Assembly: GCA_030838245.1 (NCBI GenBank) | Contig: JAUTXB010000046.1 | Coordinates: 1-17,802, forward strand | DNA from: Acidimicrobiaceae bacterium | Lineage (GTDB): Bacteria; Actinomycetota; Acidimicrobiia; Acidimicrobiales; RAAP-2 | Length of the DNA: 17,802 bases | Reading direction: 5' to 3' | Shown: one piece after another, positions 6,434 to 14,171 of the stretch | Position numbering within the stretch: position 1 is the stretch's first letter | Layout of the letters: each line of letters opens with the position of its first letter | Program-made: the position numbers and the translations under genes | The notes under the pieces: generated by a model | The model's database searches: none | Seen by the model: only the letters and a program-made list of their open reading frames with translations | What the model was told of the DNA's origin: nothing

Positions 6434-8281
6434 ATGACGATTACGACCGAAAGCGTCCCGACCTCGTCGCCATCGACGCCGAAGCGAGAGCACGGAGCGT
6501 TGTTCCGGTTCTTCTTCGTTCACGAGATCGACCAGTACCCCACCACCGGGCGTCGCAGCGCCTATCTCTCGTTGGCCGTCCTGGCCACCATCATCCTCTA
6601 CTACACGTACTACACGCAGACCGGTGTCACGCCGAACATCCTGCGCTACTACCACATGTCGTTCACGTACTACGTGTGGATCGTCATCATCTCCAACGCC
6701 CTCGGCGCCTTCGCCTCCCTGCCTGCTAGCAAGACGGACAAGTTAGGCCGGGCCAACGTCATCATCTACGGGCTTCTCGTCGTGGGGCTGCTGATCCTCT
6801 TTGGCGTCCCGAATGTCAGCACGGAACTGGGGTTCGCCATTGTCATCTCGGCCATCGGGCTGGTGGAGGGGGCCATCCTGGTGGCCACGCCGGCCATGGT
6901 CCGGGACTTCAGCCCACAGTTGGGCCGGGCATCGGCCATGGGGTTCTGGACGGTCGGTCCGGTGGCGGGCAGCCTGATCACCAGCATCGTCGCCACCCGG
7001 ACACTGAGCCATTTCATGCACTGGGGTAGTCAGGATTGGCACAGCCAGTTCATCATCTCGGGCCTGGCCGCGGTCGGGGCGTTCATCATTTGCCTGTTTT
7101 TCATGACGGACCTCTCTTCGAAGGTCCGTGACCAGCTGATGGTGTCGATGCGTGACCAAACTCTGGTCGAAGCCCGGGCCCGGGGCCTGTCCGAAAGCGA
7201 GCTGCAGGCGGCGACGGAGCACCCGTGGCGCCAGATCGCCAAGTGGGATCTGGCCGGGTCGGCATTCGGCATCGCGACGTTCTTGCTCGTCTATTACGTG
7301 GCCGCGGGCTTCTTCACCGTCTATTTCACCGTGAACTTCGTGAACGCCAATGGGGTCAACCTCTCCACGTCGCAGGTCAACGGCCTGAACGCCTGGTTCT
7401 GGGGGGCTGACATCGTCTCTCTGATCGTCGTTGGTTGGGTGTCGGACCGGCTCCGGGTGCGCAAACCGCTCATGCTCGTCGGCGCAGTGGGTGCGATCGT
7501 CACCCTCATCGTGTTCATGGGCTACGCCACGCACCCGCACACCTCCTATTTCACCCTGGCGTTCACGTCGTGCATCCTGGCCTTCTTCCTGTCTCTGACC
7601 TACGCACCCTGGATGGCCGGCTACACCGAGTCCGTGGAGGCGAAGAATCCGGCGCTGGTCGCCACCGGCCTCGCCCTCTGGGGCTGGATCCTGCGACTGG
7701 TGGTAGCGATCTCGTTCATCTTCTTGCCTGTCGTGATCAACAGCGTCAACCCGGTGGTCAACAATCAGCCCATTGCCGCCCATGTGATCGACGGCCAAGC
7801 CATCCAGACCTTCGTGGTCGTGCATGCTGACTCGGTGGCGTTCGCCTCGGCCCACACCTCCTTGCTGAAGGTGCTGGCCGCCAATCCCGCCGTGGTGTCA
7901 GCCGTGGCGGCCAATCCGTCGGCGGCCAACATCGCTGCGGCCGAGAAGGCCCTGGGCGCCGCCAACTTCGCCCAGTTGGTCAAGTACCAAGTTCCGCTCA
8001 AGAAGTTGGTCCAGCCGTATCAAGCCCAGCTCAACTATCTGTCAGCGCATCAGTCCCAGCTCTTGTCTCTGCAGGCTGCCGTAAAGAAGTCGCCTCAGCA
8101 GTGGCAACACTGGTTCTGGGTCGACATTGCCGGCATGGTGGTGTTCATCCCGACCATCTGGCTGGTCGGCGGCCCCTGGGGCGTTCGAAAGGCCAAGCGG
8201 GATGCCGAGGAGCACGATAGGGCGGTGGAAGAAGAGCTCGGCCGCCTCTTGCGAGAGGATCCCAAGCCGAGCCCTGCGTAA
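6434..8281 (+). CDS. MFS transporter with a large extracytoplasmic insertion before the last membrane helix
   Basis: This encodes 615 residues from the ATG at 6434, five bases after AGGGGGG; the frame extends nine codons further 5' without a better ribosome site. Many hydrophobic helices are visible, with MFS-like loop motifs such as SLPASKTDKLGRANV after an early helix and GWVSDRLRVRKPLM in the second half, matching the conserved D-R-x-G/R-K signature between helices 2-3 and 8-9. The protein is longer than the usual 400-450 residues. Residues about 436-555 form a non-membrane insertion rich in Ala, Gln and Asn (AANPAVVSAVAANPSAANIA), predicted outside the cell, before the last helix (WVDIAGMVVFIPTIWLVGG). 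The C-terminus is a charged cytoplasmic tail. It lies between two SDR genes in a catabolic cluster, so uptake of the cluster's substrate is a fair inference. Direction and substrate are unknown. Confidence 0.85.
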   Translation: MTITTESVPTSSPSTPKREHGALFRFFFVHEIDQYPTTGRRSAYLSLAVLATIILYYTYYTQTGVTPNILRYYHMSFTYYVWIVIISNALGAFASLPASKTDKLGRANVIIYGLLVVGLLILFGVPNVSTELGFAIVISAIGLVEGAILVATPAMVRDFSPQLGRASAMGFWTVGPVAGSLITSIVATRTLSHFMHWGSQDWHSQFIISGLAAVGAFIICLFFMTDLSSKVRDQLMVSMRDQTLVEARARGLSESELQAATEHPWRQIAKWDLAGSAFGIATFLLVYYVAAGFFTVYFTVNFVNANGVNLSTSQVNGLNAWFWGADIVSLIVVGWVSDRLRVRKPLMLVGAVGAIVTLIVFMGYATHPHTSYFTLAFTSCILAFFLSLTYAPWMAGYTESVEAKNPALVATGLALWGWILRLVVAISFIFLPVVINSVNPVVNNQPIAAHVIDGQAIQTFVVVHADSVAFASAHTSLLKVLAANPAVVSAVAANPSAANIAAAEKALGAANFAQLVKYQVPLKKLVQPYQAQLNYLSAHQSQLLSLQAAVKKSPQQWQHWFWVDIAGMVVFIPTIWLVGGPWGVRKAKRDAEEHDRAVEEELGRLLREDPKPSPA

Positions 8282-8312
8282 ACCTGCGCCCTTTGAGCGA
8301 CGGGACACACCA

Positions 8313-9131
8313 CTATTCGCCGAATAGCAGCCCGTAGTTGGCGCCCCGTCGGAGATGGTGGCCGCCGTCGATGGCCAGATTGTCGCCGGTAATCCAGGAC
8401 GACTCCGGGCCGGCCAGGAACCGGACGGCAGCGGCGATGTCCTCCACGCGGCCCAGCCGGGACACGGGCATCTCGGCTAGATAGTCATCGAGCAGGGGTC
8501 CTCCGGCGGTGATCGGGGCCATCAATTCATCGTCCACGATTCCGGGCTGGACGGTATTCACCCGCACTCCGGACGCCCCGAGCTCCTCGGCCGCGCACCG
8601 GCACAGCATGTCCACGCCGGCCTTGGCCGCGCCGTAGGCCCACAGGTACCGATGGGGGAAATGACCGGCTCCCGACGACATCCCTATGATCGAGCCCCCC
8701 TCGCCTCCGGCCACGCCGGCCGCCATCATCGGAGCAGCGTGCTTGATGCACAGAAACGTCCCGATCAGGTTCACGTCCACGGTGGCACGAACCGCTTCCA
8801 GGTCTGCGTCGGCCAGCGCGCCCATGTGGAACGATCCGCCCGCGTTGGCGAACAGGATGTCGAGCCGGCCAGTGCGCTCTGTCGCCGTGCCCACCGCGTG
8901 GGCCACCTTCTCTTCGATGGTGACGTCGGCGACCACGTAGCTGGCTTCCCCCAGCGCAGACAGCTCACCGACCGCGTTCTTCAGTCTGTCCTCGGTCCGT
9001 CCACAGATAGTGACGTGGGCCCCATCGGCCACAAGCCGCTTCGCCGCCCCCAGACCGATGCCGCTCCCACCCCCGGTGACCAGCGCCGACAACCCTTCGA
9101 TCCCGCTTCTGCCCCTGGTGCCACTGGCCAT
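8313..9131 (-). CDS. Short-chain dehydrogenase/reductase (classical SDR)
   Basis: This encodes 272 residues from the ATG at 9131, with GAGGAG six bases upstream. All classical SDR features are present: TGGGSGIG (19-26) for the dinucleotide, FANAG (NAG 96-98), N121 in VDVN, Ser in MSSGAG (S152/S153) and YGAAK (Y166, K170). The acidic residue expected at the end of the second strand is replaced by CGRTEDR, where the arginine suggests NADP(H) preference. The ending GDNLAIDGGHHLR is the usual substrate-loop and dimer region. The protein is soluble and of normal length. It converges with the MFS gene across 31 bases and is divergent from the acyl-CoA synthetase across 107 bases, so shared regulation is possible, though I saw no palindrome in that gap. 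It likely oxidises or reduces a hydroxy/keto intermediate of the same pathway. Confidence 0.92.
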   Translation of the reverse strand: MASGTRGRSGIEGLSALVTGGGSGIGLGAAKRLVADGAHVTICGRTEDRLKNAVGELSALGEASYVVADVTIEEKVAHAVGTATERTGRLDILFANAGGSFHMGALADADLEAVRATVDVNLIGTFLCIKHAAPMMAAGVAGGEGGSIIGMSSGAGHFPHRYLWAYGAAKAGVDMLCRCAAEELGASGVRVNTVQPGIVDDELMAPITAGGPLLDDYLAEMPVSRLGRVEDIAAAVRFLAGPESSWITGDNLAIDGGHHLRRGANYGLLFGE

Positions 9132-9238
9132 GTCCCACTCCTCGTTTCGTCGAGACGTCCTCGTCGTGCTACAGATGTCCGGTCGAATGCTAGGAGGTCC
9201 TGCCCGGTCACGAGCCCGGCTGGACGGGGAGGATCAAC

Positions 9239-10846
9239 ATGTCGGTTCGAGAGTTCAATCTGGCGGACCTGTTCGAACTGACAGTTGATGCGGTGCCCGA
9301 CCGAGACGCGTTGATCGCTGATCCCGTGCGGCTTACCTACCGCCAGCTCGACGAGCGATCCAACCGCTTCGCCCACAACCTGCAGAGCAAGGGCATCAAG
9401 CCCGGGGAGTTCGTGGGCATCCTCGCCCGCAATCGAGCCGAATGGGTAGAAGCGATGATCGGCTGCTTCAAGTCACGCACCGTTCCCATCAATATCAACT
9501 ACCGCTACGTCGCCCCCGAGCTGCGCTACGTCATCGACAATGCCGACCTGGTGGCGCTGGTGTACGAGGGTGCCCTGGCCCCGCTGGTGGCCGAGTCGCT
9601 CGCCGGCCGGCAGCCTCCTCGTGTGCTGATGATGATCGACGATGGCACCCCCGCCGCCGACGACGGGCTGGAGGCAGACGACTACGAAGGGGCTCTCGCT
9701 TCGGCCTCGCCGGAGCGCGACTTTGACCGGCGGTCCCCGGACGATCTCTACGTGCTCTACACCGGTGGGACCACTGGGATGCCCAAGGGCGTGATGTGGC
9801 GACAAGAGGACATCTTTTTCGCCGCCATGGGCGGTGGCGGCTGGGGTCGCACGCCGGTGGAGACGGCGGACGAGATGACCGAGCGGATTGCGGCCGACGA
9901 TGAGGCCCGCATGAGCATCTTGGCCCTCGCTCCCCTCATGCACGGGAACGCTCAGTGGGCCATGTGGAACGCGTTGGTGATGGGGGGCACGGCCGTCATC
10001 TACACCGAGCCCGCCTTTGACGCCGACAAGGTGCTGCGCCTGGTCGAACGGGAACGGGTGCTGAGCGTGTCGCTGGTCGGCGACGCCATGGGCCGACCAC
10101 TGGCCGAGGCGCTGGCCCGATCGCCCGGCGCCTACGACACCTCGTCGGTGGCCGCCATGTCGTCGGGTGGTGCCAGGTTCACCGACCCGGTCAAGGCCGA
10201 GCTTCGCGCCCAGCTGCCCAAGGTCATGATCATGGACCAGTTCGGTTCGAGCGAGAGCGGGGCTCAGGGTTCAATCGCCGATGGAGCCAAGGGGCCCCGG
10301 TTCGCCATGAACAAGGACACGTCCGTGCTCGATGACGACCTGCAGCCGCTCCAGCCCGGGGACGGCCGAATCGGTCGGTTGGCCCGGAGCGGGCGCGTGC
10401 CGCTGGGATATTTCAAAGACGAGGCCAAGACGGCTGCCACCTTTCCCGTCGACGCCCACGGCGTTCGTTGGTCGATACCGGGGGACCTGGCTACCATCGA
10501 GGCTGACGGGATCATCACCGTCCACGGGCGGGGGTCGGGGTCGATCAACTCGGGAGGGGAGAAGATCTTTCCCGAGGAGGTCGAGGCGGCGGTCAAGACG
10601 CACCCCGGTGTCTACGACGCCATCGTGGTCGGGGTATCCGACGAAGTCTTCGGTGAGCGGGTGGCGGTGGCCCTTCGCCCCCGGCCGGGTGAGGTGATCA
10701 CACTCGAGGAGCTCCAAGACCACTGCCGAAAGCAGATCGCCGGGTACAAGATTCCCCGACAGCTGCTCTTGGTCGAGGACATCGCCCAGACCGCCGCCGG
10801 AAAACCCGACGCCCAAGCGGCCAAGGCACTCTTCTCGGCGTCGTAG
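9239..10846 (+). CDS. Acyl-CoA synthetase, FadD19-like (AMP-forming)
   Basis: This encodes 535 residues from the ATG at 9239 with a strong GGGGAGGA (9226-9233). It is a full ANL-superfamily adenylating enzyme: P-loop YTGGTTGMPKG (174-184, K183), the adenine-binding region GSSES, the PGD motif in SIPGDLA, the hinge and C-terminal GRGSGSINSGGEKIFPEEVE, and the catalytic lysine K522 in AAGKPD. The opening (NLADLFELTVDAVPDRDALI), GVMWRQEDI and VGVSDEVFGERV strongly recall mycobacterial FadD19, which activates sterol side-chain acids to CoA thioesters. I base this on memory of that family, so orthology is not proven. The enzyme is soluble and uses ATP and CoA. It is divergent from an SDR. It probably activates a carboxylic acid made by P450 and dehydrogenase steps, fitting a steroid- or terpenoid-like substrate. 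Confidence 0.93.
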   Translation: MSVREFNLADLFELTVDAVPDRDALIADPVRLTYRQLDERSNRFAHNLQSKGIKPGEFVGILARNRAEWVEAMIGCFKSRTVPININYRYVAPELRYVIDNADLVALVYEGALAPLVAESLAGRQPPRVLMMIDDGTPAADDGLEADDYEGALASASPERDFDRRSPDDLYVLYTGGTTGMPKGVMWRQEDIFFAAMGGGGWGRTPVETADEMTERIAADDEARMSILALAPLMHGNAQWAMWNALVMGGTAVIYTEPAFDADKVLRLVERERVLSVSLVGDAMGRPLAEALARSPGAYDTSSVAAMSSGGARFTDPVKAELRAQLPKVMIMDQFGSSESGAQGSIADGAKGPRFAMNKDTSVLDDDLQPLQPGDGRIGRLARSGRVPLGYFKDEAKTAATFPVDAHGVRWSIPGDLATIEADGIITVHGRGSGSINSGGEKIFPEEVEAAVKTHPGVYDAIVVGVSDEVFGERVAVALRPRPGEVITLEELQDHCRKQIAGYKIPRQLLLVEDIAQTAAGKPDAQAAKALFSAS

Positions 10847-10864
10847 GCTTCTCGGCGTCGTAGG
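10831..10864. repeat. 17-bp tandem duplication across the fadD-like stop codon
   Basis: CTTCTCGGCGTCGTAGG is repeated exactly, head to tail, at 10831-10847 and 10848-10864. The first copy contains the last codons and TAG stop of the acyl-CoA synthetase; the second duplicates them just outside the gene. This looks like a recent slippage or repair duplication. Confidence 0.9.
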
Positions 10865-10887
10865 GCTCAGCAAGCGATCCGGGTCCG

Positions 10888-10947
10888 GGCGATCGAGGTC
10901 TACGCCATCCGGCTCGAGGCGATCGAGGTCTACGCCACCGGGTTCCG
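10888..10947. repeat. 30-bp degenerate tandem repeat at the 3' end of the nuclease-paralogue gene
   Basis: GGCGATCGAGGTCTACGCCA occurs at 10888-10907 and 10918-10937. The period is 30 bases, and the remaining ten bases of each unit diverge. The second copy contains the TAG stop of the minus-strand gene at 10930; the first is outside it. As with 10831-10864, a gene end has been duplicated in a convergent gap. Confidence 0.85.
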
Positions 10948-11865
10948 ACGTGCCGCCGCCCAGTGGGAAACGGTAGAGACCACCTGGTCGGCGGCAACCC
11001 GAAGGTGTTCAGCATCAACGTCGATCATCGGTTGCGCACCGACATCAGGCCAGAGGCAAGCGACTCGGGCGGGCACCGGGCGCGACGGCGATCGCAGGCT
11101 GGCGACCAAGGCCAGGAACCCCAGGTCTGCTCGCCAGTCCTCGGCGGGGACGCCCCCCGACACGGAGACCAGTGCTGTCGATGGGCAGGTACCCCCGTCG
11201 TCGGAGCCGTCCGGGCTGTGCTGGCCGGTTGGGCAGCACTCCGGTCTGGCGATGCCAACCCGCAGTTCGGAGCGGGCTTTCAGGCGGACGGTCCGGGCCG
11301 CGGTGCAGATCCACTGATCGTCGGGGCCACCGGTGCGGGGCACCGAGGCGAATTGATTCCAGTCGAGGGCCGACCACAGCGCAGTAGCCCACGTCGCTGC
11401 CTCGGCCAGGACAACTGACCGACCACCGGCGGGGAGTCCGCCGAACCAGGGCTCCCAATGGAAGGTTCGCCACCCTGTGCGCACCCAGGTGGCGACCGCC
11501 TCCTCGGCCACCTCGGCCACGGCTTCCGCTGGGGTGCCGTGTCGATGCTGCAGGCAAGAGTCGATGGCGGCGAGCCCCAAGGAGCGCCGTACGAACACCG
11601 GCTTCCAGGCGAAGGGCTGCTCCGTGCCCAGGGTGACGTCCAGCCCGAGGCGAGCTTGGCGAAGCACCGGGAGCGTGATGACCACTTGGTCCCCGGCCGG
11701 GAGTTCGTCAACCAGCGGGGGGACGCCGGACAACAGTCGGTCCCTGAGGTCCTGGCGAGCTGCATCGTCGATGCACGTGCGGGCCGGCGCCACCAGGTCC
11801 GAGGTGAACGCGGTGACGGTCGATGAGACGGGAGCGTTCGGGGTCCGAAGGGGATCCGTGGTCAC
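10930..11865 (-). CDS. Predicted inactive PD-(D/E)XK nuclease paralogue, partner of the upstream nuclease
   Basis: This encodes 311 residues from a GTG at 11865, with GAGGA six bases upstream and a GTGA overlap with the upstream stop, so translation is coupled. I do not recognise a named family. By eye it aligns along most of its length with the neighbour at 11862-12866: LRDRL near the N-terminus in both, AAIDSCL against GALIDSLF, then RLKARSELRVG against LLSARVDLAVG, and WRADLGFLALVASLRSP against HRADLHFYALIEALRSP. At the catalytic positions it has lost function: D187 becomes E200, E204 and K206 become S234 and S236, and Y221 becomes L251. The cysteine corresponding to C69 is absent, and the protein ends before the region of the three C-terminal cysteines. 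A short insertion with other cysteines (ECC at 209-211, C227) sits at the active-site loop. I infer a structural or regulatory subunit of a heteromeric nuclease. DNA target and role are unknown. Confidence 0.7.
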   Translation of the reverse strand: MTTDPLRTPNAPVSSTVTAFTSDLVAPARTCIDDAARQDLRDRLLSGVPPLVDELPAGDQVVITLPVLRQARLGLDVTLGTEQPFAWKPVFVRRSLGLAAIDSCLQHRHGTPAEAVAEVAEEAVATWVRTGWRTFHWEPWFGGLPAGGRSVVLAEAATWATALWSALDWNQFASVPRTGGPDDQWICTAARTVRLKARSELRVGIARPECCPTGQHSPDGSDDGGTCPSTALVSVSGGVPAEDWRADLGFLALVASLRSPSRPVPARVACLWPDVGAQPMIDVDAEHLRVAADQVVSTVSHWAAARRNPVA

Positions 11866-12866
11866 TGCTCATCCTCGCCCGGCAGCGCCTCGCTCCGGAG
11901 GTCCTCGCTCCGCAGTCCGTCGTCGCTTCCGGGTGCGTCGTGGGGGATCGAAGTTCCGGTCCGCTCTTGTCCCGGTTCACAGGTCGGCAGGGCGTCGCAC
12001 CAACCGCAGAGTGGATTCGGAGTACGAATGGGTTCTGCGCCGGTGGCCAGGCGGTACAGCGCCTGGGCGCCGGCGATCGTGCGACGAGCCGCCGCCACCA
12101 GGAGGTCCGCGCTCACCGGTTCCACGTCGAGCTCGCCGGTGCGGGAATAGTACGTGGCCACCATGAACGGTGGCGCCGGGCTTCGCAGCGCCTCGATGAG
12201 GGCGTAGAAATGCAGATCAGCTCGATGTTCCGCCCGTCGCTTCCCCGACTTGAGCTCGACGATCCCCACTGAGGCGTGGTTCACGGCCGGGCGACCGACG
12301 GCCAGGTCGACGCGGGCCGACAGCAGGACCCGTCCCCCGGCCAGCGATGCCTTGATCGACTCTTGGGTGCGCGGAAGCCATCCAGGCGACAACGTCGGCC
12401 AACGGGCGACGAGTCCGGCCGCCTGGCGCTCGACCTCGATGGCCAGCTCCGACCGTTGTGGAGCAGGAAGGCGCTCGATCCAGTCGACCAGCGCTCGCTG
12501 GTGGTCATCGAGCGCCAGCGCGGCCAGGCCGTCGACCATTGGATCGCCGAAGCCGCCGGTTGCCACCAGCTGCCGGAAGAGGCTGTCGATGAGTGCCCCA
12601 CAGGCCATTGCCTGCGAGGGCCGCCGTTCCCCGAATTGACTGGCCACATGGTGTGCCTCGCAGGCCAGTACCTGGGTGAGCCTGTCCTTGGTGACCACCA
12701 TCGGTGCAGGGTCGATGTCCGGCTGGATCAGGAACTCGAGCCCGTCATCCAACCGGTCTCGGAGTCGCCGAGACAAGTCTGGGTCGAGTACGGGTCGGGG
12801 TCGTCCCGTGACCCGGAGCCGCTCGAGCAGGGCGGCACCGGCCAATGGCTGCCACTCCTCGGGCAT
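11862..12866 (-). CDS. PD-(D/E)XK (RecB/Cas4-type) nuclease with predicted Fe-S cluster
   Basis: This encodes 334 residues from the ATG at 12866 with AAGGA seven bases upstream; the GTG at 12905 has no ribosome site. The C-terminal half carries the RecB-family nuclease core: D187 in LLSARVDLAVG, E204 and K206 in IVELKSGK, then HRADLHFYAL, where Y221 fits motif QxxxY. Four cysteines are placed as in AddB, Cas4 and other Fe-S nucleases: C69 in DRLTQVLACEAHH, then C287-x2-C290-x5-C296 near the end. The motif I histidine seems replaced: GALIDSLF offers D94 instead. A Gly/Asp/Glu-rich tail of about 35 residues follows the cysteines. There is no helicase domain and no CRISPR nearby, so it is not an obvious AddAB or Cas4. 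It is coupled to an inactive-looking paralogue by a 4-base overlap and divergent from a patatin gene. It probably acts on DNA ends or single strands; the process is unknown. Confidence 0.75.
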   Translation of the reverse strand: MPEEWQPLAGAALLERLRVTGRPRPVLDPDLSRRLRDRLDDGLEFLIQPDIDPAPMVVTKDRLTQVLACEAHHVASQFGERRPSQAMACGALIDSLFRQLVATGGFGDPMVDGLAALALDDHQRALVDWIERLPAPQRSELAIEVERQAAGLVARWPTLSPGWLPRTQESIKASLAGGRVLLSARVDLAVGRPAVNHASVGIVELKSGKRRAEHRADLHFYALIEALRSPAPPFMVATYYSRTGELDVEPVSADLLVAAARRTIAGAQALYRLATGAEPIRTPNPLCGWCDALPTCEPGQERTGTSIPHDAPGSDDGLRSEDLRSEALPGEDEQ

Positions 12867-12914
12867 CTTCGAATCCTTGTCGATCCGCTCGGCTGTCAAC
12901 AACACGAAGACAGT

Positions 12915-12960
12915 GTCTCAGGAGGGTATGACGGCGGGTCTCAAGAGGGTATGTCGGCGG
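12915..12960. repeat. 23-bp tandem repeat between nuclease and patatin genes
   Basis: Two head-to-tail 23-base units (12915-12937 and 12938-12960) differ at only two positions. Each carries a core of the form GTCTCRGAGGGTATGWCGGC. They lie in the divergent promoter gap, so they could be paired regulator sites as well as a duplication. Confidence 0.85.
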
Positions 12961-12993
12961 GAAGCCCGGTGCTCCATGCGAAGGCCGGTCCGT

Positions 12994-12999
12994 TAGCCT
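12994..12999 (+). promoter_or_regulatory. Candidate -10 element of a leaderless patatin transcript
   Basis: TAGCCT fits the actinobacterial TANNNT consensus and ends eight bases before the ATG at 13008. No ribosome site precedes this ATG. Together these fit transcription starting at the start codon itself, which is common in actinobacteria. No -35 is visible. Confidence 0.4.
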
Positions 13000-13007
13000 T
13001 TCCGGCA

Positions 13008-14051
13008 ATGGAGCCTGCCACCGTCCACATCGCGTTCGCCGTGATCTTTCCCCTGTTTGTCCTGGTGACAGTGGTCCTGATCGTCCTGACCGTTCGGTTC
13101 ACGTTCAAGCGAAGCCAAATCGATCGGCGGGAGTGGCTGGCCCGGCGCCAACCTGCCGCCCGCCCGCTGACGGCCCTGGTGCTGGCGGGCGGGGGGACCC
13201 GTGGAGCCACCCAGGTAGGGATGCTCCAGGTCCTGGCCGAGCAGGGCATCGTCCCTGATCGCATCTACGGGACATCGGTCGGAGCGGTGAACGGCGCCGC
13301 GTTCGCAGGGGAGCCGACCCCGGCCGGCATGGAGCACCTGACCGAGATCTGGCGCGGCCTGCGCGGCGACGACGTCTACCCGCAACGTCGTGTGCACGGG
13401 CCCTGGATCTTCCTGCAGCAGCGGGAATCGGTCCATCCCAACACCGGCCTGCGAGAGATCATCGAACGAGGCATCGCCTTCCAGCGGCTCGAAGATGCGG
13501 TGATCCCCTTCGAAGTGGTGGCCACGTCGCTCGCTGATGGGCGCGAGCAGTGGCTGACTTCCGGTCCCGCCGTCGAGGCAATCCTGGCTTCGGCGGCGAT
13601 CCCCGCCATCTTTCCTCCCGTCGAGATCGGAGGAATCCAGCTGATCGACGGGGGCGTCGTCAACAACGTACCGATCAGTCGTGCGATCGAGGGCGGTGCC
13701 ACCAGGATCTTCGTGCTGTTGTGCGGACCGCTCACCTACACGTCCCCCATCTCTCGCCGACCGATCGAAGCCATGCTCAACGCCTTGTTCATCGCCGTGC
13801 ATGCCCGCTTCAGCCACGAGATGGCCAGGTTGCCGCCGGGAGTCGAGGTCATCGTCTTCAGCGGTGGAGGCGAGTCGTCACGCGACTACACCGACTTCTC
13901 GGACACCGACGCCCTGATTGCTGCCGGCCGGGCTGAGGCGCTCGAGGTGCTGCGCCGTCACGGGTTGGCCGCCGTAGGGCTGCCGACTGAGCTGCACGCC
14001 CAGGAGGGATCGGCCGTCGATGATCCTGCTGCTTTCGTCGAGCCCCGATGA
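13008..14051 (+). CDS. Membrane-anchored patatin-like phospholipase
   Basis: This encodes 347 residues from the ATG at 13008. The frame is open far upstream, but that stretch covers the nuclease gene, and an ATG at 12951 has no usable ribosome spacing. The N-terminus begins with one hydrophobic helix (about residues 6-29) followed by basic residues, a signal anchor with the enzyme probably on the cytoplasmic face. The patatin core is complete: oxyanion GGGTRG (61-66), the nucleophile elbow GTSVG with S90, and DGG with D214. These make a Ser-Asp dyad for hydrolysis of acyl ester bonds in lipids. The C-terminal part (GVEVIVFSGGG, then ALIAAGRAEALEVL) is like RssA/YlbK-type bacterial patatins. 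It is divergent from the nuclease pair and convergent with the sigma gene. A housekeeping lipid role is most likely; patatin lipases also serve in some phage-defence systems, so the nuclease neighbour is noted. Confidence 0.92.
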   Translation: MEPATVHIAFAVIFPLFVLVTVVLIVLTVRFTFKRSQIDRREWLARRQPAARPLTALVLAGGGTRGATQVGMLQVLAEQGIVPDRIYGTSVGAVNGAAFAGEPTPAGMEHLTEIWRGLRGDDVYPQRRVHGPWIFLQQRESVHPNTGLREIIERGIAFQRLEDAVIPFEVVATSLADGREQWLTSGPAVEAILASAAIPAIFPPVEIGGIQLIDGGVVNNVPISRAIEGGATRIFVLLCGPLTYTSPISRRPIEAMLNALFIAVHARFSHEMARLPPGVEVIVFSGGGESSRDYTDFSDTDALIAAGRAEALEVLRRHGLAAVGLPTELHAQEGSAVDDPAAFVEPR

Positions 14052-14096
14052 TCGATCGGCTCGCGGCCACGCCCTCGGCCAGCGGTTGAAGTCAGG

Positions 14097-14170
14097 ATCA
14101 GCTGAGCGATCAGTCGCAGTAATCAGCTGAGCGCTCAGACGCAGTAATCAGCCGAGCGCTCAGCGGCAGG
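14097..14170. repeat. 25-bp tandem repeat with embedded palindromes
   Basis: Three units start with ATCAGC at 14097, 14122 and 14147 (25, 25 and 24 bases), and a degraded fourth begins at 14171 inside the 3' end of the sigma gene. The middle unit contains the perfect palindrome CTGAGCGCTCAG (14127-14138); the first and third have one-base variants of it. The array fills the gap between two convergent genes. It could act as serial hairpins for two-way termination, or as protein-binding sites. There are no unique spacers, so it is not a CRISPR. Confidence 0.85.
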
Positions 14171-14171
14171 A

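Noticed and set aside
6743..7855. 370-codon open frame antisense to the transporter
   Set aside because: His/Asp/Arg-rich translation without recognisable motifs; the opposite strand encodes a clear membrane transporter.
11862..12866. Cas4 or AddB identity for the Fe-S nuclease
   Set aside because: It lacks a helicase domain and partner AddA, and there is no adaptation module; only the nuclease core and cysteine layout are shared.
12908..12918. AGACA-G-TGTCT as an SOS/LexA box for the nuclease genes
   Set aside because: It does not match the actinobacterial GAACN4GTTC-type box; the inverted repeat is short.
14097..14170. CRISPR array
   Set aside because: Units are contiguous tandem repeats without unique spacers, and no cas genes are near; the Cas4-like nuclease is more than 1 kb away and has a different partner.
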